Source: Oscillospiraceae bacterium (lineage in GTDB: Bacteria; Bacillota; Clostridia; Oscillospirales; Acutalibacteraceae). From it: a stretch of DNA of 56,891 nt. The translations under genes were made by a program, and so were the position numbers. The stretch lies in NCBI GenBank assembly GCA_015066365.1, contig SVON01000009.1, forward strand, positions 1 through 56,891. The letters are read 5' to 3'. Each line of letters starts with the position of its first letter. Positions within the stretch are counted from its first letter, which is position 1. This document shows, in pieces, positions 47,564-55,970 of the stretch. The notes below the pieces were generated by a model. It saw only the letters and a program-made list of their open reading frames with translations. It had not been told where the DNA came from and ran no database searches.

Positions 47564-48478
47564 TTATCCGTATACGTAAGCGTAGATGCCGGCCATCAAG
47601 CTGTTCTTGATAACCAGATCGTAATACAGACGGTAATCCAGCTTCCAGGCATCCGCTTTCAGATTGTGGGCAGGATCAAAGCAGCGCACCTGCTCGGTCT
47701 TTTTGATGAGAGAGGCAGCACGACGGGGCACTAGCAGCAGACCAATGCTCTGAGCCGCACTGGCGGGCTTGAAACCGCCCTCCTCCTGACCGGTGGTGGT
47801 GCCGTCATGGAACACGTAAGCGGTCTTCATACGGCTGTTGGGCACCGGCAGAATCGACACGCCGTTGAGGCTGGTGACCTGCGTGTGCAGTTCGCCCTTT
47901 TTGAAATCGTTCATCACCAGATGGCGGGACAGCTCCTCGCTGTTCTGCAGAGCAGACAACACATTACCGTCCACAAAGGCCACCAGCTCCTCGTCGTAGC
48001 CGATGGCGTTCTGCGCTTTGGCAATGGCTTCGGTCAGCATCCGGTAGATCTCCGTGGCGGGATCACCCTGGATCATCTGACCGTTGCCATAGGCGCAACC
48101 AACCAGTTTGGACATCACGTAGGCGTCCACCTCCGGCACCACCTTGGTGCGAACGAACTCGCCCATAATATGACCGGCCAGATCCGCGATGCCGGACTCA
48201 TCGTTGTCCTCGCGATCCAGCTGGAAAGAGCGACCGCGATCCATAGACAGCGTAAAAGGCTTTGCGGAGACCGAAACGGTACCGGACACAAAACCGGTAT
48301 CTCGGTCGTAGTCGCCCAGACCGGAGATGTCCATTTCGGGGATCATCACCGTCTTGGTGCCCACAAACTTGCTGCGCAGGTCGTTGTCCGCCATAAAGCC
48401 GGTCACCGGCTTGGTGACAATCGCCTGGTCCAGCTCATCGGTCATCTTTTTGGAAATGCTTTCGAGATTCAAACTCAT
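47564..48478 (-). CDS. Phage major capsid protein
   Basis: A 304-residue capsid protein. The segment VMIPEMDISGLGDYDRDTG, SFQLDREDNDESGIADL and VPEVDAYVMSKLVG are typical for the coat-protein family found in clostridial phages (P22-coat/HK97-fold type). The ATG at 48478 was chosen over one 12 codons upstream. It follows the scaffold-like gene by 39 nt and precedes the connector candidate. No head protease gene is found. Confidence 0.86.
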   Translation of the reverse strand: MSLNLESISKKMTDELDQAIVTKPVTGFMADNDLRSKFVGTKTVMIPEMDISGLGDYDRDTGFVSGTVSVSAKPFTLSMDRGRSFQLDREDNDESGIADLAGHIMGEFVRTKVVPEVDAYVMSKLVGCAYGNGQMIQGDPATEIYRMLTEAIAKAQNAIGYDEELVAFVDGNVLSALQNSEELSRHLVMNDFKKGELHTQVTSLNGVSILPVPNSRMKTAYVFHDGTTTGQEEGGFKPASAAQSIGLLLVPRRAASLIKKTEQVRCFDPAHNLKADAWKLDYRLYYDLVIKNSLMAGIYAYVYG

Positions 48479-48517
48479 TCTTATTTTCCTTTCTCCGGGG
48501 TCTTCCCGGTACAAAAA

Positions 48518-48916
48518 TTACAGTGCGGAACGGAATGCCCGGAGAAATGCATCCTGCTCCGGCGGGGTCTCAACAGCTCCCCGGGACAGACTCCCGGCAG
48601 AGCTTTGCGCCGCCTTTTGGCGGCGGGTGGTGGCGGCGGCGACTTTTTTCTCCTCCTGCCACCGATACCGCAGATAGGCATCCAGCAGGGGGATGCCCTC
48701 CTCAGCGGCGGTGTCCAAAACGCTGTCCGGCAGGTCGGCAGGGCTGACCAACTGGGGAAACTCCTCCACCAAGGTCAAGAACTCGGTTGCCAAACGGTCG
48801 GTCACGTCCGGCGGGGGCACAGGGACGTCGGTCGGTGGCAGTTCCGACGGCATCTCCTGCACCGGCGCCTCTACCGGCAGTTCCTCCGGTAGCTGTTCCA
48901 GTTTTTCGGGTTCCAT
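48518..48916 (-). CDS. Scaffold-like phage protein
   Basis: A 132-residue, Pro/Glu-rich, strongly acidic protein with a helical C-terminal half (WQEEKKVAAATTRRQKAAQ). Such composition and the position between portal and capsid genes fit a scaffolding protein (DUF4355-like). The assignment rests on context and composition. Confidence 0.65.
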   Translation of the reverse strand: MEPEKLEQLPEELPVEAPVQEMPSELPPTDVPVPPPDVTDRLATEFLTLVEEFPQLVSPADLPDSVLDTAAEEGIPLLDAYLRYRWQEEKKVAAATTRRQKAAQSSAGSLSRGAVETPPEQDAFLRAFRSAL

Positions 48917-48929
48917 AGCAACACCTCCT

Positions 48930-50564
48930 TTAGGCGGTTTCGCCGGAAGCCTGTTCCAGTTCCTGCAGCAGAGAACTCAATCGGGGGACGGTTCCCTGGG
49001 GCAGACGGCTGAGATACTGCTTTCGGTCGATCACACCGGATTTGTAGAGGTTGTCCAGGGTCTCTACGGTTTTGGCTTCACCGTAGAGTTCCCCCTCACC
49101 CACGTCCACCCGGATGCTCAGCAGCAGGTCGCGGCAAGCGGCAGAGTCAAAAGGCATATACCAAGTGGCCTGTTCCTCCGAAATTTTCAGAGCCCGGTCA
49201 CCGTACATCGCCATCCAGAACTCCGACCAGATCTGTGCCACCTCCTCCAGGAAGGTGTAGAACCGGCTCTGCATCATGCTCAGCGGCATCAGCGAAGCCT
49301 CCCGCACCGCGATAATGGCGGAGGTGTTGGTGGGCTCCACGTCACCCAACAGGGTGGCGTTGACCCCCGCCTGTGCCATGGTGTCCTGGATCAGGCTCTG
49401 CACCTGGGTGTTGAGCTGAGCGGAGAAAGCCGGAGGCTCTACGTAGCGCACCGCCTCCCGAATCTCCTCGGCAGTGCCGTACACCGGCACCACCTGACCC
49501 GGATCGTTGGTGATGGGTTGCGTCACCACGTCGCCGTTGACCAGCATCATGGGCATCCCCATCATCATCACCGCCCACACCCCGGCCGAAACGGTGCGGT
49601 TGATGGCGATCTGATTGGGGATTAGATAGGGGATCTCGCTCTCACCATAGGCCTGATGCCGCTTTTCTTCCCACCGGAACAGTGACAAGGGGTACAACTT
49701 TACGCCTACATCCCACGTCCCGCGCACCGTCACGTTGCCGCACACCTGCACCGCCTTAACGGTGGGGGTGCCATCCTCGCCGTATTCCTTCCAGAACCGA
49801 GTCAGCAGGGTGGCGTGACCGCCTTTCCCCTCCTGCTCGTCCCCCCTGACCATCTGCCAGCTGCGGCAGCCGCAGGCCTTGGCCAAGCGCTGGATCTCCG
49901 CCACGGGACGGCGTTGCGCGATAATGACGTAGGGCTGCTGCTGGATATCCTCCAGGGTGGGGTCCCCCAGATAAACCTGCTCGATCTCCAGCACCTCTGC
50001 ATTAATATCCCCCCGCACCGGGGTGGTGCGCGCCTCATCGGCGTACAAGCCGGTGCGGATGCGGTCATCCCAATAGGTGTACAGCACGCCGGTTCCGGTG
50101 ATATAGGCGTTGCGCAGCACCCGCTGTTTGAGTTCCTCCAGTTTCAGCCGTTTGGCGGTGGTGCCGAAATAATCGGTCAGCGCCCCCGCCATCGCTTGCG
50201 CGGTGACCTCCGGGGTCAAGTGCTGTGCCCCTGCGCCCTGCCGCAGGGCGTTACGATACCGGGCCACCTGCTCCTGCACCGCCGGGGTGCAGGGCACCCC
50301 CTCGGCGGAAAACCGCACCGCCACCGGCGGGGCTCCCACCACCGCCATTTTATAGTCACCGATGCGCTTGATAACGTTGTACCGCACCAAAGGACGGCTG
50401 TCACCACAGTTGACCCCATACCATTGGTCACCGGAGTAGAACCGCTCGTTGATGCGGCTCTGCTCATAGAGACCCCGGTCCCCCAACTGACGCTTATAGT
50501 CGGTGCCGATGCGGTATTCCTCCTGCACCTGCTCCGGCTGGATGGTTTTTGTTTTAATGCTCAT
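48930..50564 (-). CDS. Phage portal protein
   Basis: A 544-residue protein located between terminase and scaffold genes. It shows portal-type features: INERFYSGDQWYGV near the start, GTGVLYTYWDD, IPYLIPNQIAINRT, and a long helical region with NTSAIIAVREASLMPLS. It would form the ring through which DNA enters the head. Two ATGs are possible; AAGGAGG lies 6 nt before the chosen one at 50564 and directly abuts the other at 50570. Confidence 0.87.
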   Translation of the reverse strand: MSIKTKTIQPEQVQEEYRIGTDYKRQLGDRGLYEQSRINERFYSGDQWYGVNCGDSRPLVRYNVIKRIGDYKMAVVGAPPVAVRFSAEGVPCTPAVQEQVARYRNALRQGAGAQHLTPEVTAQAMAGALTDYFGTTAKRLKLEELKQRVLRNAYITGTGVLYTYWDDRIRTGLYADEARTTPVRGDINAEVLEIEQVYLGDPTLEDIQQQPYVIIAQRRPVAEIQRLAKACGCRSWQMVRGDEQEGKGGHATLLTRFWKEYGEDGTPTVKAVQVCGNVTVRGTWDVGVKLYPLSLFRWEEKRHQAYGESEIPYLIPNQIAINRTVSAGVWAVMMMGMPMMLVNGDVVTQPITNDPGQVVPVYGTAEEIREAVRYVEPPAFSAQLNTQVQSLIQDTMAQAGVNATLLGDVEPTNTSAIIAVREASLMPLSMMQSRFYTFLEEVAQIWSEFWMAMYGDRALKISEEQATWYMPFDSAACRDLLLSIRVDVGEGELYGEAKTVETLDNLYKSGVIDRKQYLSRLPQGTVPRLSSLLQELEQASGETA

Positions 50565-50763
50565 GAGCATCCTCCTTGATTTCCGGCATCACGGTGCCGT
50601 CATAATAAAGAAAATTCCGGGTCTGTGCCCAGTGTGTTCGGTCGGACGGTTGGGGCGGTGCATCCGGCTTTTCCACACCGGATTCCGGGGCGAATTCTGC
50701 CAGAACCCCCCGCACCGCCAAAGACAGTCCAACGCCCAATAATAGTCCTATCCAAAAGTTCAT
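50554..50763 (-). CDS. 69-residue membrane-anchored small protein
   Basis: A short protein with one N-terminal membrane helix (about 4-22) and a Pro/Asp-rich tail. AAGGAG precedes the ATG. Its end overlaps the portal gene start by 11 bases, which suggests coupled translation. The function in the head operon is unknown. Confidence 0.65.
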   Translation of the reverse strand: MNFWIGLLLGVGLSLAVRGVLAEFAPESGVEKPDAPPQPSDRTHWAQTRNFLYYDGTVMPEIKEDAHEH

Positions 50764-50789
50764 AGCTACTCCTTTTCTGTTCCCGGGTC

Positions 50790-52070
50790 TTACCCTGCCC
50801 AGCCGCCCCGCGGCGCTCCGTAACGACGGATTTTTTGGCCGTTGGACGGGGGGCGGGGCACGTCCTCCATAGCATACCGCAGGGCATCCATCAGGTGGTT
50901 GTCCCGGTCACAGGGTACGTTGCGATATACCCCCTCCCGGCCATCCTCCTGCCAGGTATAGGCCGCCAGCTCCGCCGCCGTATGGACGCACCGAGGGTGC
51001 ACCACCATCCGATATTCCTGCAGCCGGACAATGCCGGCCAGCACCGAATCCCGGCCCTTAACGGCGGCCTGCAACCGTCCGATCCCCAACCGCCGCAGAT
51101 CGTCGTTGGACTTGGGCTCTGCCGCATCTGCCCGGATGCGCTCTTTCTGATAGCCCTTTGCCTTGATCATCGCCGCAATCGCCTCATTGAGCATCCGCTT
51201 CTCATAGTGTTCGTCGTAAATATACAACCGCTTCTCCGCCTCATCCACCGCTGCGGCAATAAACGCGGTGGGGTCGTTGGTATAGCCGTAATCCAGCCCA
51301 AACACGTGCCGCATCCCCTCCCGATGCAGATCGTTAAGGGAAAAAGGCTCCACCACCCAGTTTTCAAACACCAACCCCTGGCTGTGTCCCCATTGACCCA
51401 AGCCAGCCACCGCATACTGACGGGGGTGCTCCTCTTTCATCCGCTGATACACAGCCCGGTCGGTGTCATCCAGAAACTCGTTGCACCGATAATCGGTGGT
51501 GGCGGCGAACACCGCGGGATCCTGTCGGTCAAAGAACCGACTTTTCAGCCAGTGGTGCTCGTTCCACGGGTTAAAAGTGATGGTGGTCTGCTTAAAGAGC
51601 GGCGGCGGCACCTCACCGCGAGGCACGGATAAATCCAGCTTATCAAAATCCGCTTCCCGGGCTATCTCAAAGGCCTCCTCCAGCCACACCCAGCAGAGAT
51701 AGCCCTGCTCCACGGTGGTGGAGGCCAGTTTCTCCACGTTGTCCAGCCCCCGAAAGAGAATCCGTTGCCCGGTAGGGGTGTAACACAATTCCAGCGGCTC
51801 CCGCCCTGCCCGCCAAAGGTGCTCCACCCCCAACCGGCGGATGGCCCACTTGAGCTGAGCATAGGTGCTGTCCACGTGGGTACGGTAGACACTCCGCACC
51901 ACCAACAGATTGGCACCGGGGTATTTCATCAAATGGTAGATATACCACAGCGCGGTGGTGGAGGACTTTTTGCTGGCCTTGCCGCCCTTGACCACCCGAT
52001 AGCGGCACCGACACCGCCAAAACGCGCCGTAGCCCCGCCCTACCACCTCCGGCAGATAGAGGGGCTTCAC
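50790..52070 (-). CDS. Phage terminase large subunit
   Basis: A 426-residue packaging motor and nuclease. The ATPase part has the Walker A variant VKGGKASKKSST (about 26-37) and a Walker B/Glu near CWVWLEEAFEI; the nuclease part has VFGLDYGYTNDPTAF and DRDNHLMDALRYAMED with catalytic acidic residues, as in PBSX-type TerL. A GTG at 52070 (KPLYLPEVV) overlaps the previous gene's stop by 4 bases (GTGA) and was preferred over a start 13 codons upstream. It lies 26 nt before the 69-residue gene. Confidence 0.9.
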   Translation of the reverse strand: MKPLYLPEVVGRGYGAFWRCRCRYRVVKGGKASKKSSTTALWYIYHLMKYPGANLLVVRSVYRTHVDSTYAQLKWAIRRLGVEHLWRAGREPLELCYTPTGQRILFRGLDNVEKLASTTVEQGYLCWVWLEEAFEIAREADFDKLDLSVPRGEVPPPLFKQTTITFNPWNEHHWLKSRFFDRQDPAVFAATTDYRCNEFLDDTDRAVYQRMKEEHPRQYAVAGLGQWGHSQGLVFENWVVEPFSLNDLHREGMRHVFGLDYGYTNDPTAFIAAAVDEAEKRLYIYDEHYEKRMLNEAIAAMIKAKGYQKERIRADAAEPKSNDDLRRLGIGRLQAAVKGRDSVLAGIVRLQEYRMVVHPRCVHTAAELAAYTWQEDGREGVYRNVPCDRDNHLMDALRYAMEDVPRPPSNGQKIRRYGAPRGGWAG

Positions 52071-52237
52071 GGCACCAGATACCGGCGCATCATGGTCATC
52101 GCCTCGCACAATTCGTCCATCTCCTCCTCCAACAGCGCCACCCGCTTATCGTACACCCGGATCTCCCCCGTCAGCTGTTCGTGCCGTTTCCGGAGCAATT
52201 CCAGAGAGCGCTGATATTCCTCATAGAGTTCCTTCAT
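52067..52237 (-). CDS. 56-residue coiled-coil protein between TerS and TerL
   Basis: This short gene fills the gap between terS and terL. The product starts MKELYEEYQRSLELLRKR and is almost wholly a coiled coil with Glu/Arg/Leu heptads, ending MMRRYLVP. Its stop overlaps the terL GTG start by 4 bases. Function is unknown; a packaging accessory or small-terminase partner is possible. Confidence 0.72.
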   Translation of the reverse strand: MKELYEEYQRSLELLRKRHEQLTGEIRVYDKRVALLEEEMDELCEAMTMMRRYLVP

Positions 52238-52239
52238 GG

Positions 52240-52644
52240 TCAGTCTGCGATTTCCTCCTCTCCCATAAATATCACCGGTCCTTCCATCGGCCCGGCTTCG
52301 TCCCGTCCGTTTTTCCCTTTCTCCACGTCGTATCCGGCGTGATTTTTGAGATACAGAATGTGCATATTGGGGCTGGTTCCCCGCCGCATAGCGTGCTCCA
52401 TCACGCTGGCGGTGGCCTCTCCACCCGCTTTTTGGATGGCGGCGATCTTCGCCGCCAAAGACCGGCTTTTGCCGGCATCCTGCCCCTGCAGGATACGGTG
52501 AAACAAGCCAAGGTCCATATCCAGCTCAGCCGCCAACCGCTCCACGGTCAGCGGCACCCCTTGGGTTTCCGCATAGGTCTTTGCCCGACCGATGGCAGCC
52601 TCAATATCGCTCAGCCGCCGTCGCTGTAAGGGTGTATTGTGCAT
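52240..52644 (-). CDS. Putative terminase small subunit
   Basis: A 134-residue helical protein upstream of terL. It contains HTH-like helices (LTVERLAAELDMDLGLFHRIL, about 33-53) and a helical oligomerisation part, as small terminases do. The assignment uses length, position and HTH character, so it is tentative. It lies 2 nt before the 56-residue gene. Confidence 0.7.
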   Translation of the reverse strand: MHNTPLQRRRLSDIEAAIGRAKTYAETQGVPLTVERLAAELDMDLGLFHRILQGQDAGKSRSLAAKIAAIQKAGGEATASVMEHAMRRGTSPNMHILYLKNHAGYDVEKGKNGRDEAGPMEGPVIFMGEEEIAD

Positions 52645-52693
52645 TCAAATCGCCTACCTTTCCTTAAAAAATCGCAAAAAAATACGCCTCGGT

Positions 52694-52888
52694 TCAGAAA
52701 GATTCCCCCAGCGTCACCAGAATGCAGGGTTGCCAACCGTCGTAGCCCTGCCACAACTGGGCGGGGGCTACCGTCAACCCATCGCAATAGTCTTCGTTAT
52801 CCATCGGCCGTTGCCCATCGTAACGGAAGACCACCGGTGTCTCCGGAGGCATCTCCTGAGCCAGACGCTGCCAATCGCCAAGCACCAA
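52694..52888 (-). CDS. 64-residue first gene of the head operon, unknown
   Basis: A short soluble protein (VLGDWQRLAQEMPPETP start, LWQGYDGWQP later) with no recognised family. The frame is open to 52939, so the start is uncertain. I chose the TTG at 52888 because GAGGTG is 6 nt upstream. It is the first gene after the SOS-box promoter. Confidence 0.6.
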   Translation of the reverse strand: MVLGDWQRLAQEMPPETPVVFRYDGQRPMDNEDYCDGLTVAPAQLWQGYDGWQPCILVTLGESF

Positions 52889-52973
52889 GATTGTCACCTC
52901 TCCATTAAGTTTTTTCAGAACACCTGCCCTTTCGCCCACCGTCCTGCTCTGCGGTGGTCTTTTTGCGAAAACC

Positions 52974-52987
52974 GAACATTTGTTCGT
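52974..52987. promoter_or_regulatory. LexA-type SOS box
   Basis: The 14-bp sequence CGAACATTTGTTCG has perfect CGAAC-N4-GTTCG half-sites, the Gram-positive LexA (DinR) consensus. It lies 10 nt downstream of the -10 element and thus covers the start of transcription of the head operon. Confidence 0.85.
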
Positions 52988-52997
52988 CTACATATTA

Positions 52998-53026
52998 TTG
53001 TAGGCGCATTTTCCGGTGTTGTCAAG
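52998..53026 (-). promoter_or_regulatory. Promoter of the head/packaging operon
   Basis: On the minus strand TTGACA (53021-53026), a 17-nt spacer and TACAAT (52998-53003), immediately followed by the SOS box. Transcription would run from about 52990 to the terminator at 47017. Confidence 0.88.
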
Positions 53027-53044
53027 AGGTTTTGGTAAAAAAGT

Positions 53045-53086
53045 CAGAAAAAGAAAAGCACCCCGCGAACCTACGCAGGGTGCTTA
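53045..53086 (-). terminator. Terminator after the second MmgE/PrpD gene
   Basis: A stem AAGCACCCTGCG/CGCGGGGTGCTT (with a mismatch) followed by a T-rich tract on the minus strand, 4 nt after the stop. Confidence 0.85.
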
Positions 53087-53089
53087 AGA

Positions 53090-54451
53090 TTAGGATAGGA
53101 TATTGGTATAGGGGGCTTCGGGTGCAATCGCACGGATGCGCGCGATCATCTCCGCCACCTGTTGGCGGTTCTTCATCCCCTCCGCGCACTGACGGAACTT
53201 AACCTCCAGGTCCTCCCAGGACAGGCGTTTTTCGCCCTCTCCCTTGGGGGTCAGCACCGTTTCGGTATAGGTCTTACCCCCCGCCGTAACGGTCACCACC
53301 GCGCCGCGGATGCCCTTGGCACGGTTCTCCAGCTCGTCATCGGGCATAACCCGGATTTTCGGCACCAGCACATTCGTCAGCCGACAGGAGGAAACCTCCA
53401 ACTCCGCCAAGCCAAACTCCCCCTTTTCCAGAGCCGCCGCCAAGCAATAGTGCAGCGAGAATTTGGCCTGATCCACCGTGGTAGGATAAGGGGTGTGTCC
53501 GGTGGATTTGATGGCACTGGGATAGATGGTCACTTCAATCGTTTCCACCGCATCCAGCCCCACTCCATCCGCCTCCATCCGGCGGCGGATGGCCACCGCC
53601 GCATCGATACCGCAGTGGGTATGGCGGCAGGAGGGATACAGCTTCAGATAGCTTTCGTTGATGGTAAAGGTTTTTCCCAACCCCTCAAACAGCACCGTCT
53701 CATCTGCCGTGATGGCGAAGGCGTTAAACCAACCTTTTTTGCTCTCCAAGGGGTTGCGGGAGCTCTCCACCCCCAGCGCCGCCAACTGAGCGGATTCCAG
53801 ACCGATGCGGGCACCGTTGGCGGGGTTGATGGGCTTACAGCCCTGACCGCTTTCATCAATGATGATCAGTCCGGAGGACTGGATGGCGGCTAAGGACACC
53901 GCATTATAAATTCCTTCAGCGTCCAACCCCATCAGTTTGGCACAGGCCGCCGCACAGGCGATGCCGCCACCAATACCGGTAGAGTGGAACCCCTTGTTAT
54001 ACATTCCGGGCTGAGCGGCACCCACCACCCGGTTAAACACGTCGTAACCGGCCACCAGGGCGGTAAACACCTCTTGCCAGGTCACGCCCTCCAGCGTCTC
54101 CGCCAGAGCGAACACCGCCGGCATCACGTGGGTGGCAATATGCCCCGCCGCCTTGCGGTTACCGTCGTCCATATCCGCGCCGTGGGCATACAATGCGTTG
54201 AGAAACGCCGCGTTGGTTTCCGGCATTTTGCGGTCGGAAAACAGCACGGTGGCGCGGGGGGTGCCGCCCATAGCGGTCATCCGCTTCATCACCGGCTCAT
54301 TCAAGGCGGTGTTGATACGATAACCGGCATAGCAAGCGGCATAATAGTCGGCGATAAACAGTTTTACTTGCTCCACCGTTGCCGCATCCAAGTTTTCATA
54401 CCGCAATTCTGCCACAAATTGGCAGAGACGGGTGGTAATATCCTGCATCAT
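53090..54451 (-). CDS. MmgE/PrpD family protein (second of pair)
   Basis: A 453-residue member of the 2-methylcitrate dehydratase/cis-aconitate decarboxylase-type fold. Visible are the helical core AALCANAL-like start (LNALYAHGADMDDGNRKAAGH), GFHSTGIGGGIACAAACAKLMG and a C-terminal lid. MmgE/PrpD paralogues act on various substrates, so the reaction here is unknown. It lies 14 nt after its paralogue, most likely in one transcript from promoter 55857-55885. Confidence 0.9.
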   Translation of the reverse strand: MMQDITTRLCQFVAELRYENLDAATVEQVKLFIADYYAACYAGYRINTALNEPVMKRMTAMGGTPRATVLFSDRKMPETNAAFLNALYAHGADMDDGNRKAAGHIATHVMPAVFALAETLEGVTWQEVFTALVAGYDVFNRVVGAAQPGMYNKGFHSTGIGGGIACAAACAKLMGLDAEGIYNAVSLAAIQSSGLIIIDESGQGCKPINPANGARIGLESAQLAALGVESSRNPLESKKGWFNAFAITADETVLFEGLGKTFTINESYLKLYPSCRHTHCGIDAAVAIRRRMEADGVGLDAVETIEVTIYPSAIKSTGHTPYPTTVDQAKFSLHYCLAAALEKGEFGLAELEVSSCRLTNVLVPKIRVMPDDELENRAKGIRGAVVTVTAGGKTYTETVLTPKGEGEKRLSWEDLEVKFRQCAEGMKNRQQVAEMIARIRAIAPEAPYTNILS

Positions 54452-54465
54452 GGTATTCTCTCCTG

Positions 54466-55812
54466 TTACAGTAGGGCGGTCAGCTCGTCCAGGCGGTTCT
54501 CCACATTCAGTACCGCCTCCGCAATAGCGGCAGCCTGCGCCTCGGTCTTGCCCCCGTAGATCGCCAGGGCCGTAAACTTATCAATGGCCTCCTGCCGGGA
54601 CAGCGGGTTCTCCGGCTCACCCTTGGGCAGAATGCTCTTGCCGCTGATGACGCGGCCATCCTTCAGGGTCACCTCCACCGTGGCGATGGTCTCCTTCGGG
54701 AATGCGGCGGTCATCGCGGCATCCTCGGTGGTGACGATCTTCTTGGTCAGGGCCTGCACGTCGGGGTTGTTCAGCGAATCCTCGGTGAACGCCTCCATAC
54801 CGGTGCGCCCCAGCACGTAGGTGACGGCAAAGTTATAGGGGATGCTCATTTTTGCAGAAGCAGAGCCCTTAATATCCGTGTGGTCGTGCTTTTTCACCGC
54901 CAGGGCATAGGTCTTGATGTGTACACGCTCGATCTCCTCCACCGGGATCATCCCCTGAGCCCGCAGATCCCGGGCCACGTCGATGGAGGGATGGGTATAA
55001 CGGCAGGCGGCATAGGGCTTGATATAGGCCTTCTGCACCGCATAGGTGCCGTTCAGCAGCGTGGGGGCAAATTCCACGTCCTCGCTGCCGTACATCTGGC
55101 TAAGGAAGCCCGCCATACCGGCCAGAGCATCGTCGGCGGTATCAAAGCCGGCGGTAGCCATCTGGGTAGCGATCAGGCCCAACAGGGCGGTCTTGCCCAC
55201 GTTAAAGGGCTTCAACTGGGAGCCATCCTCCAGCACCTTAAGCGTGCCGGTGGCACAGGCCGCCGCAGTAGAAAACGCGTCTTTGCGTTGCTTGTCGTTA
55301 AAGCCCAGTAATTCGGACACCGCCACGGCGATACCCAGCAGACCGCAGGTGGCGGTGGCGTGATAGCCACGCTGTTTGTGGGTGGGCTGGATGGTCATCG
55401 CCATGGTAAAGGAGGTCTCGTAGCCTAGCACCGCCGCCTTGAGCAGCTGTTCACCGGACACCGGATACTTCTGCGCCAGCGCCAACAGCACCGAGAACAG
55501 CGGAGACCCCAGATGAATGATGCCGGCGTTGGTGCCATCGTCAAAATCCAGAGCGTGGCCGTTGAGACCGTTGAGAAATACGGCGTTGTTCATGCTCATC
55601 GGCACGTTCAAACCGATGGGACGGATGGTACCCTCCGATTCGCAAAAGCTCTCCACCAGACTGTCCACCTTGGCGCGGTGCTCGTGCAGACCGGCTAGCG
55701 TGACGCCGATATAGTCCAACAGCGCCAGTTTGGTGCGTTCCATCACCTCGGCGGGGATGTCTTTGTGTTTTACTTCTTCAATGGCTTTTAGAAACAGATC
55801 GGTTTTGTTCAT
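54466..55812 (-). CDS. MmgE/PrpD family protein (first of pair)
   Basis: A 448-residue paralogue of the neighbouring gene, with LNGLNGHALDFDDGTN, GYHATATCGLLGIAVAVSELLG and a small C-terminal domain. The family includes PrpD and itaconate-forming CAD. The ATG at 55812 was chosen over one 11 codons upstream; GAGG lies before it. The pairing may mean a heteromeric enzyme or two consecutive steps. No transporter or pathway partner is in the window. Confidence 0.9.
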   Translation of the reverse strand: MNKTDLFLKAIEEVKHKDIPAEVMERTKLALLDYIGVTLAGLHEHRAKVDSLVESFCESEGTIRPIGLNVPMSMNNAVFLNGLNGHALDFDDGTNAGIIHLGSPLFSVLLALAQKYPVSGEQLLKAAVLGYETSFTMAMTIQPTHKQRGYHATATCGLLGIAVAVSELLGFNDKQRKDAFSTAAACATGTLKVLEDGSQLKPFNVGKTALLGLIATQMATAGFDTADDALAGMAGFLSQMYGSEDVEFAPTLLNGTYAVQKAYIKPYAACRYTHPSIDVARDLRAQGMIPVEEIERVHIKTYALAVKKHDHTDIKGSASAKMSIPYNFAVTYVLGRTGMEAFTEDSLNNPDVQALTKKIVTTEDAAMTAAFPKETIATVEVTLKDGRVISGKSILPKGEPENPLSRQEAIDKFTALAIYGGKTEAQAAAIAEAVLNVENRLDELTALL

Positions 55813-55856
55813 AACACGATACCTCACAAGTAAATTTTGGGGCACATACAGATAAT

Positions 55857-55885
55857 ATTTTACACGGAATAAGGTGGAATGTCAA
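55857..55885 (-). promoter_or_regulatory. Promoter of the MmgE/PrpD pair
   Basis: On the minus strand TTGACA (55880-55885), a 17-nt spacer and TAAAAT (55857-55862). Confidence 0.85.
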
Positions 55886-55924
55886 CCTTTGGCATAGAGA
55901 AAAGACAAAGGCATAGCCCCACTG

Positions 55925-55970
55925 AGCCTCCCTCACCGAGGAAGGTGCGCCATCGGCGCCAGAGGGAGTC
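55925..55970. repeat. REP-like palindromic repeat (copy 2, diverged)
   Basis: Read on the minus strand it follows the layout of copy 1 (38749-38802): ACTCCCTC, a GGCGCC-GAT-GGCGC dyad, CACCTTCCTC and GAGGGAGGCT. It has replaced or interrupted the end of the phage-type fragment at 55971-56425. Confidence 0.6.
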
